Source of the DNA: Brachionus manjavacas
Lineage: Eukaryota; Rotifera; Eurotatoria; Ploima; Brachionidae
Direction of reading: 5' to 3'
Assembly (NCBI GenBank): GCA_019054805.1
Contig: JAHQIY010000012.1
Coordinates: 2,542,001 to 2,606,000 of the forward strand
Length of the DNA stretch: 64,000 nucleotides
The first letter of the stretch is position 1, and every line of letters begins with the position of its first letter. The position numbers were made by a program, and so were the translations under genes. Shown in pieces: positions 45,109 through 56,497 of this stretch. The notes under the pieces were generated by a model that was given only the letters and a program-made list of their open reading frames with translations, searched no databases and was not told the DNA's origin.

Positions 45109-46417
45109 CTAAATTTCCAAGACCAAGTCTTTGCATATTCGGTTCACTTTGGGAGCCAAGCTTACAACCTTTTTTCAAAATAAAAAAAATAATATTTTCA
45201 AAAATGTAAATTAAAAAAATCTAATTACTTTGGCAAATTTTTCCTTAAATTCCATGCTGCGATTATTTAACGAAAATTCGTAAGCTAACGCTTTAGTATA
45301 GTATTCGCCAAGGTCTCTTAATACTTCAGACTCATCCAATTGTCTACTAAAATCTTAAAATAAAAAAATTAAAAAATTTTATTTTCTTTAATATTCTTAC
45401 TAAAAATGCATAAAAAAATCGGTATCAACAAAGAACACTCTTGGTCAGTTAGCTTTAACTCGATCAAACTGGAATAAAATTCAAACACAACATCTCTAAT
45501 AAGCCGGCTCGTTACCAACTCAAATAGATCACTGCTCAGGACTGTTTTTTCATCAAGCATATAGAAAAAATTCCCATTTCGGAACAATTTCATGGTTCGG
45601 ATGATTAGAGTGGGAAAAAATCCCTCACTGATAACTATTTCCAAGTCATGCTTGGTAACATTTTGGAATCCGGGGAGCTCGTTCACAATTTGGAGCATGC
45701 AGCGAGCATGTTTCGCAAGTTCAGCTAAATTTTTTTTTCTTGCCTCAATCAAAAATTTTGAATCCACCTTTACTTTTGGACAACTCTGAAAAATTTTTTC
45801 ATGCTCTTCAAATTCTCTGATCTGTTCCTTAAAAATTTGGAATGTTTTGTCTCTGAGAATACTGAGGATGATTAGTTGGTTAGAGGACTCTTGAATTTTT
45901 GGCAAAATTTGAGACATTGGCAGTTTGTATCGGTCGAGTTTAGTCAGACTTAGAAAGTACTTTAGTCCATTATTGAGCCAGTCTGCTTTTTTACGCTTGA
46001 TTTCCTTGAGGCGGTTGGGAATTCGCCCAATCCGAACATCTAGCAGTGACATTCCCGAGCCGATGCACGACTTCCACCGGCAGTATTTACACTTTTTTCT
46101 CTCTTTAGACTGTACTTTACAATTTTTGTTTCCATTACAAACATAAATTTTATGCCTTGACAGACTGCGTTTAAAAAAACCCTAAATAAAATTAAAAATT
46201 TTTTTCTAAACTCATTTTATTAATAAATATTTTAATTTTTTACTTTACATCCTTCGCAAGAAGCGACGCCATAGTGGATCCCGGTCGCTTTGTCTCCACA
46301 CACTCTGCACTTGCCAAAATTGAATGTAGCCTCGTATTTAAAGTCATCTGCTCTTTTTTTATTTAAATAGTTCTCATGGGACAAAGCGGCAAACACAATT
46401 TGCTCACTTAAAACCAT
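45109..46417 (-). CDS. Nuclear hormone receptor, NR1-like
   Basis: Four exons: 46417-46244, 46181-45401, 45353-45229 and 45168-45109; phases agree, giving 379 aa. The DNA-binding domain (about 37-102) has the first finger [20 protein letters not shown] (Cys 37, 40, 54, 57), the P-box CEGCKGFF split by an intron right after CEGCK, and the second finger with Cys 73, 79, 89 and 92. A hinge and divergent ligand-binding domain (about 120-379) follow. The last exon ends ICKDLVLEI, which fits an AF-2 helix core. The DBD resembles NR1-group receptors; the LBD is too divergent for me to place. It acts as a DNA-bound transcription factor in the nucleus. An acceptor-like TTTTGCAG directly before the ATG suggests an upstream non-coding or N-terminal exon. 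Introns are only about 50-60 nt. Confidence 0.88.
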
Positions 46418-47355
46418 ATTGTACCTGCAAAATTAAATAAGTCAAAAATCGCTCTTTTCTTTGAATTTTTTATCTTAATTTAAAATATTTTTTTTTAAAA
46501 GAAAAAAAGTTTTGTTGTGAAACATTTTTTAGTAAGAGGTGTTTATTTTAATTTTAATTTTTCAAATATGTTTATTTATTTTTGGAAATAATTAAAAAGA
46601 CTATAGAGTAAATTTATTTTTAATTTTTTTTAGAAGTGAGAAACAGATTTTTGGACTCTCATAGAATTACTTCGAGGTGGTTCAGAGTGCAAATAAATGC
46701 TAGTTAGGTCATGGATAGTCGAGTGTCACCATTTGACTTGATATTTATTTAATTTCATCGGTTTAAATAGAAAATGCGTCCATTTGTAGAACAAGTTTCA
46801 TCTAATAGATAAAATAATCAAAAATAGGTTAAAATTTGAATTAAAATTGATTCTGAATTTAGAGCAAAGTTTTATGCGAGTCGGATTTTTAAAAAAAGAA
46901 TGGTGAAGCCGTAAGAGTGCATTTTTTTGAATTCTTTGATCAAATTTAAAATTAGCATTTTAAAAATAGAAATTTTTGTTCAAATATTTAAGGTGATTTA
47001 TTTAGATCATTAATTATTAAAATGAAAGATTTTAATGAAAAAATAATAAAATTGCTTCTTGAATAGTGTTCCATTATAAAACAGGTTTTCTGGGTTCTAA
47101 CTTATAAATAAAAGTGTGGACTTGCTATTTCAAAATAAAAATTTAATCTAAAAATCAAGTACTTTCAAGTGTCGAAATATTTTCAATAGCATAAATGTAA
47201 ATTATTTAACTTGAAAAGCTTGTTGTTAAATTTTTTAAAATAATTCAATAATCAAAGCATTTATTTTATTTTTATGTATTTTTTAATTTTTTGTAGTATT
47301 TATTTTATAATAAATTAAAGTCAATGTAGTGTTAATTGGTCTCCCTGCCTGTTGA
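46418..47355. other. Upstream of the nuclear receptor
   Basis: AT-rich with more complex sequence at 46640-46740. Probably holds the receptor's 5' exon and promoter. Nothing certain. Confidence 0.35.
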
Positions 47356-47411
47356 TTAATTTAAAACTTTAGCTTTATCATTCATTTTTTCCACGATTCT
47401 TTCTGCTTGAT
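47356..47411 (-). CDS. Possible tiny terminal exon
   Basis: After an acceptor ATTGCTTAG the minus strand reads QAERIVEKMNDKAKVLN and TAA. Helix-like sequence, but only 17 residues; no partner exon identified. Confidence 0.25.
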
Positions 47412-47550
47412 CTAAGCAATTTTAGTTCAATAGCATTCCATTTTTAATATTTTTAAATCTAAATTTAGAAAATGCTTTTTACTTTTTTTTTTTTTATTTA
47501 AATATCTTGGATTTTTATATTTGCCTTTGTGGAAGTTTTTCTTGACTTTG

Positions 47551-47556
47551 AAAAAA
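47551..47556 (-). terminator. Pol III terminator of tRNA-Ser
   Basis: TTTTTT on the minus strand, a few bases beyond the tRNA 3' end. Confidence 0.75.
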
Positions 47557-47559
47557 TTC

Positions 47560-47640
47560 GACGAGGAAGGGATTCGAACCCTCGCGTGCAAAACACAATG
47601 GATTAGCAGTCCATCGCCTTAACCACTCGGCCACCTCGTC
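47560..47640 (-). tRNA. tRNA-Ser (anticodon GCT)
   Basis: The minus strand folds as a class II tRNA: acceptor GACGAGG pairs with CCTCGTC, the D-arm has GGCCGAGTGGTTAAGGC (A box), the anticodon loop CTGCTAA gives GCT, a long variable arm (GTGTTTTGCACGC) is typical of tRNA-Ser, and the T-arm has GGTTCGAATCC (B box). No intron. A run of six T on the minus strand just downstream (47551-47556) is a pol III terminator. It decodes AGC/AGU serine codons. Confidence 0.97.
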
Positions 47641-48667
47641 ACATATCACTTTTTTCACATTTTATAGTATTTTCTTTCGAGACATTTTTAAAATGTATCT
47701 CAGAATTAATTTAATTGTAAGTGGTAAAGGTTTGATTAAAAATAAGTATCTATTATGAACATTTATTAAATAATCAACAAAGTCGTAATAGTTTTAAATC
47801 GAAATTAGTCTTGATAAAAAACGAACTACCAACTTCTTCCAAACACATTTCTTTATATCAAGTATCCTCTGTTTAAAATCCAAGACAATTTAAATATTTA
47901 ACATGTTAAGTTTAAGTCAACTTATAAATAGCTAGTAACCAGACAAGATACTTAAATATTAAGTCAGGAATAACTATCAACCGCTAAAAAACATCTTTTA
48001 AAGAATTTTTACCAAAAATCTTTCAAAAACTTCTTTTAAAAAAACTAAATGAGAAAATCCCAATTATTAAATAAAATAAAATGCTTCAATAAAATTTTAA
48101 TTAAATTATTCAATAATTCTCAAAAATCTCAATTGGATTGGCATCTTGAAGTTGATGATCAATTCAAATTATCATTTAAATACAAAGGGAATTTTTTTTT
48201 TCAAAAATATTTGTAGAGATCAGTCTTTTCATTTTATTACTTTTATTACTTAATTGAAATTTAATATTAGAATCTCATTTTTAAATTTAATTTTAAATGC
48301 TGGATGCAAATACTTTTGAAATAAAAAATTTCAAATTAAACTTTACAAAAGATGAATCAATAAACTTAAATTTAAAAATTAATTTTATCAATTGGTCAAG
48401 AAAATCTTTTTTTTTTTTAAATCTTCAAAACATAAAAAGCTTGTAAAATTAAAATTAGTAAAATAAATCTTAGATTTATTTTAATATCTAAAGAAAAGCT
48501 CTTAGAATTGAAAGAATATTTTGAATTAATATTTCGACTTCAAGATTATGTTATGTCTTCTTAAATATGAATTCTTAAAATCGAGCAGTAGAAATAGAAA
48601 ACTTAGTTCTCATTTACAATTTTTGCTGACTTTTATTAACTTAAATTTTCGCTGCCTTTAATTAACT
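47641..48667. other. AT-rich intergenic
   Basis: No gene recognised. A frame around 48310-48400 (FEIKNFKLNFTKDES) weakly echoes the ORF1-like repeat. Confidence 0.35.
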
Positions 48668-49059
48668 TAAAGTCTTTTGATGGCAAACCTAATATATAGG
48701 TAGCTTAAGCCGTATCGGTTTTTACTCTGTATACAAATGGCTCACTATTTAAGTTAAATAGAAATCTTTTTTTAATAAATAGAAATAATCTTTTTTTAAC
48801 AAATTTATGCAACAAATAAACAAAAAAATTCTTTCCTAAAAAATTTATTTTTGCAAGCAAACATTTTTTTTCTATATATACAAATTAATTGTTTGATAAA
48901 TAAACTTACTTTGACTTTAAATAAATTTAAATTTTAAATAAACAAAAATATATTTTGACAATGTTTGATGATGATTCGCAATCTGCCATCCAATCCAACT
49001 AGGATAATTGTATAACGTTAGAAGAAAATATATCAAAGGCTGAGATAGACGAATTTATA

Positions 49060-50089
49060 CGTACGCAAATGCCGATTTCAATTTCATATCAAACTAATCG
49101 CTCAACCTATTGCACTTTTTGTGACGATATTTTACAGCGACACAAGTATAAAGAGCAATTGAGGAAATGCAAAGAACTCAAATTTCCCGTGAAATATAAA
49201 GTACTTTTTTGTGAATCCAAAGAAATAGGTTCTATCGCACAAAAAAATGATCACAATCATAACATTGAAACACAATTTAATAACGCTAACGGTCTGCCAC
49301 AAGTCATTAAAGACGTTATTATAAGATTATTAGACACAAATCCTAAATTATATCCCAGGCAAGTTAGATCTTATATTAATAACAATATAGAGCAGCTGGG
49401 TTTAAAAGACGTTGAATTCGACTTAAAACAAATTCCAGGTTTTGTTTCACGTTATAAGATGAAAACGAATCCCACCGATAATAGGGTACACAGCGTGGAA
49501 AAGTATCTTGGAGATCATTTGTATTAATTCCAACTATAGATATTAATACACCGCTTTTTTTTGGCTTTAATTTAACTCAAGAAAACATTCCAATATTAGG
49601 AAATGGAACTAAAATAAGTCGTTTGTACATTTTTGGAACTACAATTAAGTTATTGCAAATGAATTGTGACTCAACTTATCAAAATGGCATCACCCTGTTC
49701 CATATAGACGGTACTTATAAAATAACCAAAGAGGTCTTTCCTTTGTTAATTTTTGGGCGATCGAATCCAAATAGGAAAATTTATCCGATCGTTGCAAGGT
49801 TATGCTCAAGCGAGGAACAAGTTGATTTTGAACATTTTTTCAATTCAATTTTAATGATCAGTCGCTTTTTTGGTATTAATCTTATAGTTAAATTTTTAAT
49901 GCAAGATGCTCAATCAGCTTGCTCAGCTGCTGCTCGTGAGTGTTTTCCGGGAGTTACAATATTGATGTGTTGGTTCCATTTGAAACAAGCTGTTAAAAAA
50001 AATATAACTAAAATGATCAAGAATTTGTTCAATTAAAAAAGAGAGGTAGACCACTTAAATCTAATAATGGGGCATTGAATAAGAATTAA
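49060..50089 (+). pseudogene. MULE transposase with FLYWCH-like N-terminus
   Basis: Segment 1 (49069-49527) has the FLYWCH-like/zinc region (YCTFCDDIL ... CKELKFPVKYKVLFCES, DHNHNIE) and a helical stretch. A frameshift leads to segment 2 (49623-50036): the catalytic core LFHIDGTYKITKEVFPLLIF (first Asp), LMQDAQSACSAAARE (second Asp) and CWFHLKQAVKK (C-x2-H). After that, the region with the third acidic residue and the RTNN.xE.WH tail is missing. The sequence jumps to KKRGRPLKSNN and a stop at 50087-50089. Frameshift plus deletion make it inactive. Confidence 0.85.
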
Positions 50090-50244
50090 TGTAAAATTAT
50101 ATGTATAAAAAAAATCTATTTAAATGAGAATTATTTTTATTTAACTTACGAAAAATTCAATTTAGAAAAAGGTTAAACTATTTATTTTTAAATTAATTTC
50201 TTAATATAAAAAAACAATTTTTATATTAAAAAATAAATTTATTT

Positions 50245-50465
50245 AATTTGTCTTATATCTTCCTTCTTGGTTTTTGATATAAAATCCAATCATTGACAGC
50301 CAAATCTAGCTCTTTAGCCTTCATTATTGAATCGGCATTTTCTTTCATTTTCGCCTTTGACTTCTGGACATTCTTATGATCCATCTCATCGGTTTCATTT
50401 TTGTCAAAGAAACGCTTTTCACTTACACTAAAGAGCCTACTTGTCACTAAATATCGGATTATCAT
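50245..50465 (-). pseudogene. Gypsy-type integrase C-terminal scrap (minus)
   Basis: The minus frame RLFSVSEKRFFDKNETDE ... ELDLAVNDWILYQKPRRK aligns with the integrase tail of the gypsy element at 54190-54400 (RLISVMDKRKFLENDQD ... ELVLYQKPKGK). A shortened inverted duplicate lies at 50583-50662. Confidence 0.65.
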
Positions 50466-50582
50466 ACTTACGTTTTAATCAAACAAACAACGTCCTCATG
50501 ATTAATAGAAATAAATCTTTTCGTTTTTCTATTTATTTTAAGCCAGCAAAATAATATAAATTAAAGTCTTTCTATAGATGAT

Positions 50583-50662
50583 TGTAGGCTCTTTAGTGTA
50601 AGTGAAAAGCGTTTCTTTAACAAAAATGAAACCAAGGAGGAAGATATAAGACAAAAAATTTA
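50583..50662 (+). pseudogene. Inverted, internally deleted duplicate of the gypsy scrap
   Basis: Plus frame RLFSVSEKRFFNKNETKEED then a stop. Same bases as the 50245-50465 scrap but with about 120 bp missing. Flanking pieces (CTTTTCGTTTTTCT at 50518 and its complement at 50795; TCTATAGATGATTG at 50572 and its complement) are also mirrored, in shuffled order. Confidence 0.6.
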
Positions 50663-51043
50663 ATCATTATGCTAGAAATGTGTTTAGTTAGACTTTAGAC
50701 TTAAGACTTTAATTGTTTTTGTTTTATATTTTAGTCTAAGGATAGACGTTGTTTGTAAATTAGAAAGACGCACACTCGCGCAATCATCTATAAAGAGAAA
50801 AACGAAAAGATTTCATTCTTTCTCCCTTTTCCAAGATATAACAATAATTATCAAATCATGTTAGCCATATATCCACATTTGTATAAAGAGTAAAAACTAA
50901 CTCGGCTTAAGCTATCTTTATATTAAGTTTTCCATCAAAAGACTTTACCTTTATTTTTTATAAAATTTCAAGCTTGTTAAGCATTTACATAATGGATTAC
51001 AAATTTTTTATTAATAGTTAAATAATTAAATCGATTGCCCGTT

Positions 51044-51308
51044 TTAGTATCCCTAGTATTGAGCTTGTTTAGCTTTAGTTGTTTTAGTTAAATTTTAATT
51101 AAACTCGTGTTTATGAAATTACAAATGTTAGAAACTTTTTTAGAAAATACAAACAGTTATTTTTGGAAAGGGATAAGTTGTTTGCTTTTATTCAAACAAG
51201 CAAACAAGCGTCTTAATAAAAACTTTATATTTTTATTTTATTTCTATTCTTTGGTCGTTGAATAAATTGTTAAAGCAAAACATCTCTTTTAACTTTAACG
51301 ATATTACA
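51044..51308 (+). repeat. 5' LTR
   Basis: Starts near TTAGTATCCCTAGTATTG and ends GATATTACA. Matches 54777-55035 throughout. Confidence 0.9.
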
Positions 51309-51325
51309 ACTGGCGCAGTGAGCTT
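51309..51325 (+). other. Primer-binding site
   Basis: TGGCGCAGTGAGC lies two bases after the LTR end, where reverse transcription would be tRNA-primed. The priming tRNA is not identified. Confidence 0.5.
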
Positions 51326-51329
51326 AGAA

Positions 51330-51810
51330 TGGAGGGAAGTTTGGGTTCATTCAATCCGGTTATTGACATTTCCAGTGTAGGTACGAGATGGACTACTTAC
51401 AAGATTCGATTCGAGAATTATATGGTAGCAAAGAGTGGAAAGAAGTTTTCTGAGATTGATGATGTTATAAAAAAGGCTTCATTTTTACACCAAGCTTGGT
51501 AGAAACATGGAAATAGCAAAACAACAGTCGAGTCAGATTCTAGAAGAGAAACCAAGGATGGTGGCAACTGTTAATGAGGAAAAGAAATGTAGGTTCTGTG
51601 GTTACAACCATAAACCAGGTGCAGATAATTGTCCAGCGAAAGGGAAAACATGCAAGAAGTGCCAAAGACTTAATCATTTTAGTTCAGTGTATAGGAGCTC
51701 AAATAAAAATACTGATAATGGAAATGATCGGACAAGGTTTAGAGGTCCTAAGCCGAAAGATAGGTTTAAACATAGAGTCAACTATGTTACGGAGGAAACA
51801 GAAGAGCAAG
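51330..51810 (+). pseudogene. Gag, deleted
   Basis: ATG at 51330 starts MEGSLGSFNPVIDISSVG, ending at a stop (about 51500) after 56 codons. Another frame resumes with a zinc-knuckle region: CRFCGYNHKPGADNCPAKG and CKKCQRLNHF. The bulk of the capsid region is absent, so this is a deleted gag. Confidence 0.75.
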
Positions 51811-53560
51811 GTAACGACATTGGTTATGTTTTCTCAGTGAGTGACGACAACCGAGCTCTACCAGTGAAAACAATAGACATTGGAGATAACAAAGTGAAAA
51901 CAGAGGTATTAATAGCCACGGGTAGTAGTGTAATACGGGTGGTAGTAATTGATAAACAGACTTATAAAAGACTAAAACCAAAACCTGTCCTCGAAGTGGT
52001 AAAATGTAAGGTTTTTGGGTTCCAGAACAGTTGCTCGCTAGCCTTTGCAGGAGAGTTTAGAACTCTGATTGGGCACAAAGACAAATTAGTGGAAGCCAAG
52101 ATTGCTGTAGTTAATGGAACGGAAAGATGCCTACTTGGTTATAAAACAGTAAGCGATTTAGGTATAGTGAAGATCTTAAATCATGTGAAAGTTGATTCGG
52201 ATAATAGCAATTGCAAGCAGGATCTTGAATACTTTAAGGCCAAGTTGTTTGGTTCAAAACTTGGTAATTTAAAAGGGTTCGAAGTAACGTTTAATGTTGA
52301 CGAAACGGTAAAACCAGCGTACATCAAACACCAAAGGATACCATTCCATCTCCGGGGAAAGCTAGAAAGAATTATTAACAAAGGTTTGAAAGTATTTGAA
52401 GAAGCTAAAGGTGCGACAAAATGGTTTTTACCAGCCATGTTAGTTCCAAAGTCTGATGGTAAATTGAGGTTTGTAATTGACGCAAGTGCCGCTAATCGAG
52501 CGTTAAAGCGTACTTGATATGTTATGCCTACAATCGAAGATTTGATTGCGGAAATCAATGGCTCAACAATTTTTTCGAAAATTGACTTTAATGATGGTTT
52601 TCATCAGTGTACCCTTGCCGAAGAATCTCGAGGACTAACGACATTCAGCACTCATTTTGAGATATTCCGGTACAAGCGGCTGTTGCAAGGAATCAAAGCA
52701 GCCCCCGAGTTGTTCCACCACGCAATCGAAACAGAAGTTGTTGATGGCCCAAAAGGTACAAGAAACGTTATGGACGACATAATTGTTCATGGGAAGAATC
52801 AAGAGGTGCACGACGAAAGGATTGAAGCTCTGTTTGAGAAGATTTATCTAAAAGAATTGACGGTTAATGAGAAGAAGTGCCGTATTGGAATGAGCAAGAT
52901 GGAATTTTATGGCTTAGAATATTCATCCGAAGGTATTAAGCTAACAGAGGACAGAACAAAAGCTTTGCGTGAAGCCAAACCTCCGTCGACACCAGGAGAA
53001 GTGAGTAGCCTCCTAGGGTTAAGCACGTTTTGCTCTCGTTTTATTCAAAATCATTCAGAGATAGTGGATCCTTTAAGAAAACTGACTAGACGTGGTCGTG
53101 AATGGAAATGGGGTATCGAAGAAGAAACAGCACTGTCAAAGCTCAAGGACGCAGGTTCAGGGAGGATATTGAGCTTTTTTAATCCTTCTTGGAACACCGA
53201 ACTCATTGTGGATGCGAGTCCTATAGGACTTGGGGCCATTTTGACACAAAGAAACCCTAATGATCCCAATAATATAAGGATCATATGCTATGCGAGTAGA
53301 TCTTTAACTGAGGTCGAAAGACGATATGCTCACATCTAGAAAGAGTGTTTAGCAATCGTGTGGGGATATGAGAAATTCAAATTATATCTGTACGGTAGAA
53401 GATTCAAGATCTTAACCGATAACAAAGCCTTAGAATTCATATTCAAACGAAATGGTCGAAGAACCCAAGCAAGAATTGAGTGATGGTCAATTCGGCTGAA
53501 TGAGTATGACTTCACCGTTATTCACAGACCAGGGAAAGATAACCCAGCTAACTATCTCTC
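51811..53560 (+). pseudogene. Pol: protease, reverse transcriptase, RNase H
   Basis: Protease motif reads VLIATGSSV where DTG is expected, so the catalytic Asp is lost. RT: LRFVIDAS, IDLNDGFHQ-type block (KIDFNDGFHQ), and the catalytic MDD (NVMDDIIVHG). RNase H: ELIVDASPIGLGA and LTEVERRYAHI, then [12 protein letters not shown]. In-frame stops at 52515-52517 (TGA), 53337-53339 (TAG) and 53481-53483 (TGA) interrupt an otherwise continuous frame. Two of them sit where Arg is expected. Confidence 0.88.
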
Positions 53561-53590
53561 GAGAAAATCAGTTGAGTCAGTTAAATCGAG

Positions 53591-54746
53591 TTGTATGTTA
53601 ACTACTTGTTTGAACAAGCAATTCCGCGAGAAATTGACCATGAGGAAATTATTAAGTCTACAAAAGAGGATCCAGCTCTTCAAGAAGTGATTTCAAGACT
53701 AAGAGGATCTAAATTCAATTTTAAGAATCGTAAATCGGTGAATTACGACAATGTTTTCCACGAGTTATCTGTGACTGGTAATGGAGTGGTAATGAGAAAC
53801 AATCTGATTGTGGTACCTGATTCTTTGATCGATAAGGTGATCGATGTCGCTCATGATGGTCATCAAGGTATCACTAAGACAAAGGCTTTGATTCGGACCA
53901 AGGTTTGGTTTCCAGAGTTGGATGATTTAGTAGAAAGAAAGCTTAAGAGTTGTTACACGTGTCTGGTCAATGGGGCAAGAGTCGATTTTCAGCCACTTAA
54001 GATGACCGAGATGACAGATGGACCATGGCAATGTTTATCAATTGATTTTTATGGTCAAACCCCGTCAAATACTACTCTGCTTGAGTTGATTTGCGGCTAA
54101 AGGCATCTCTTGGCAAAAAGAGTTAAACTTCTTTTTAGGATCCTATAGAGCGACTCCACATTGTTCAACTGGTGTTCCCCCAGCTGAATTGATTTTCAAA
54201 TATTCTTCAACAACAAGATTGATCAGTGTAATGGACAAAAGAAAATTCTTAGAAAACGATCAAGACAAATTGGCAAGAGAGGGAGACCTTAAGGCGAAGC
54301 AGGTGATTAAATGTAATGTAGATAGGAAGCTTCTTGTCAAAGAGTCTCAGTTGAACATAGACGAATTGGTCTTGTATCAAAAACCAAAAGGTAAAGTATT
54401 CGATAAAGAAGAGCCGGTGAGAGACCCAAATCCTTGGAGAGTTGAAGAAGTAAATGGAAGTATGGTTACGGCGAGGTCAAGTGATGGTAAAACCGTAACT
54501 AGGAATTCATCTTGTTTCAAGAGAATCGATGAAGTTATAGCTCCTGATTTGGAAAATCACTTTATAACATACGAAGATCATGTTAATGATGATGACAATG
54601 TTGATGGTGGTGACAATCTCACAACGTTAACTGAGACGAGCGTTAGGAGATCAACCCGTAGTAAAAAAGGGAAGATTGACAGGCTTCAAGTCAACTTCGA
54701 TAATAAGACATATTCAAACATGGATGAGACAAATCAAAATTTATAA
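53591..54746 (+). pseudogene. Integrase, catalytic core deleted
   Basis: The N-terminal HHCC zinc finger is present (AHDGHQGITKTKALIR ... CYTCLVNG). The core begins WQCLSIDFYGQTPSNTTLL, then jumps to the core's end (SYRATPHCSTGVPPAELIF), so the middle of the DDE domain is gone. A C-terminal domain follows (ELVLYQKPKGKV, NPWRVEEVNG) with a long acidic tail ending at 54746. Confidence 0.85.
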
Positions 54747-54776
54747 TAAATTAAGATTATTTTTTTCCGGGGAAGA

Positions 54777-55035
54777 TGTAGTATCCCTAGTATTGAGCTT
54801 GTTTAGCTTTAGTTGTTTTAGTTAAATTTTAATTAAACTCGTGTTTATGAAATTACAAATGTTAGAAACTTTTTTACAAACAGTTATTTTTGGAAAGGGA
54901 TAAGTTGTTTGCTTTTATTCAAACAAGCAAACAAGCGTCTTTATAAAAACTTTATATTTTTATCTTGTTTCTATTCTTTGGTCGTTGAATAAATTGTTAA
55001 AGCAAAACATCTCTCTTAACTTTAACGATATTACA
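54777..55035 (+). repeat. 3' LTR
   Basis: TGTAGTATCCCTAG ... GATATTACA, the cleaner of the two copies, preceded by the purine-rich GGGGAAGA (polypurine tract) at 54769. Confidence 0.9.
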
Positions 55036-56189
55036 GGCCGTAACTCAATCAACAAGTTTGAATTATATGACAAACTACCCACTTCAAAAACCAGCAATGA
55101 GATGCCTTTTCTAACAGATAAGACATATTAAGAGTTATTGTCTAAATGAAATCCGAATTATGAATAATTTATTCTAAAGATTGCTCTATGATTGTCAATT
55201 TGGTTCATTAAATAGAGTGACTTGTAGTAGAGGCAGAGTGTTTCAATAATAAGCTTAGGATTTAGCAAAACTCCTTCAAATAGAGGTCTAGTTCGACCAT
55301 ACTTACTTCAACTAATGTTAATTTTAATTAATATATTTTGTCTTGTGTCATATTCTGTTAATTTCTTTTCATTTAAGTGAACATTGTCAAGATGATACTT
55401 AAAAAAGAATAATCATCAACAATTTTTGTTTTCGAGTATGTCAAAGCGGATGATTTAGAAACATTGAATTCCATTTTCCGGTTTTTTGAGGAAGAATCAC
55501 ACACTTAAAGAAATTCATTGACATGATTAGCAACTAGAGAAATAATTTTTATGTCACTATATAGTTCGAAAATAGTCAAATTTTTTTTTTTTGTTTAAAA
55601 TTTTTAACGACTTACTAAAAGTAGATTTCTTTAAATAATTGTATTTTTTTTTTGGATAATTTAAATTATATATAATTATTTCAAATTTGTAAATTGCTTA
55701 TTTTTATTTTCAAATTTTGTAGAATTTGAAGAACTTAACTAAGCTTTTTTTTTTTTTTCTTTCTTTTTTTTATTTTGCCTAAATATTAATAATAATAATA
55801 ATAATAATATAAAGGGTATATTATTTTAGTCAAATTTTTGAAAAATTTAAAATTTTTGAAAAATTAAAAATTAAAAATTTGACATTTTCTCATGCGGCCT
55901 AATATAAAATCATAGATAAGTTAAAATTTTCAATTTAAGCTCAAAGATTCAAATCGGTAAATTGATTTGAAAAATCTTTAAAAATTTAAATAAATAATTT
56001 GATAATTTACCTCCCTGTTTAAGTTCTTCTTTAATTTGAAATGGTTTTGGTTTTAGCATCAAAATTTATCTTTATTTTCGATTTAATCACTTTATAAAAT
56101 TCTTTAATTTCATTATTTTTTAATTGGTAGAATAGCCCGTCATGCCAAAGATTTACTTTCAATTCAATAAATAAATAAATAAATAGTGA
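55036..56189. other. AT-rich spacer
   Basis: More complex stretches at 55040-55140 and 55200-55330 have only broken frames. (AAT)n microsatellite at 55788-55810. No gene supported. Confidence 0.4.
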
Positions 56190-56497
56190 TTGATTCCCCA
56201 ACTCCATTGTGTAATTGCTACCTTACTATTTCTTCTTTTTTTCCTGAAACTTGAACTATTTAAACATGAGCCACATGTAACAATCTTTTCCAATTTTATA
56301 TATTCTTAATTTTCATTTATTTAGCTTATTTACTTTTTTTAATTCTTTTTTTTTTTTTTTTTTTTTTTTTTATCTTATTTTATTAACTTTAATTTTATTT
56401 TTATTTTATTTTATTTCATTTTTATTTTATTTTTTTAATTTTTAACTTATTCTGAAGGAGCTCTAGCTCGGTACAGAAAACAAATAAATAAATAATA
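56190..56497 (+). repeat. SINE-like dispersed repeat, full copy
   Basis: Starts CCCCAACTCCATTGTGTAAT and ends TCTGAAGGAGCTCTAGCTC, GGTACAGAAAAC, (AAAT)n. The middle is T-rich with a run of over 20 T at about 56347. Same order of blocks as 12016-12258. The flanks are themselves AAAT repeats, so target duplications cannot be read. Confidence 0.75.

Larger units (their letters stand above)
48668..50947 (+). mobile_element. MULE transposon with damaged transposase (element B)
   Basis: Terminal inverted repeats of about 75 bp: left 48668-48742 (TAAAGTCTTTTGATGGCAAA, then TAGCTTAAGCCG and TTTTTACTCT.TATACAAATG) and the complement of 50870-50947 with the same blocks in order. No array of short units, unlike elements A and C. 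Contains FLYWCH-type and MULE coding segments (49060-50089) and, further right, two inverted scraps of a gypsy-type retroelement. An 8-10 bp target duplication is not evident. Confidence 0.85.
51044..55035 (+). mobile_element. Ty3/gypsy LTR retrotransposon, full length but inactive
   Basis: Two LTRs of about 260 bp (51044-51308; 54777-55035), differing by a handful of substitutions and an 8-bp indel, enclose gag, protease, reverse transcriptase, RNase H and integrase in that order. The right LTR has the canonical TG...CA ends; the left starts TT. TGGCGCAGTGAGC follows the left LTR as primer-binding site. The coding region has several stops, a gag deletion and loss of the integrase catalytic core. 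The close LTRs indicate a fairly recent insertion. GCCCGT/GGCCGT at the two flanks may be an imperfect target duplication. Confidence 0.93.
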
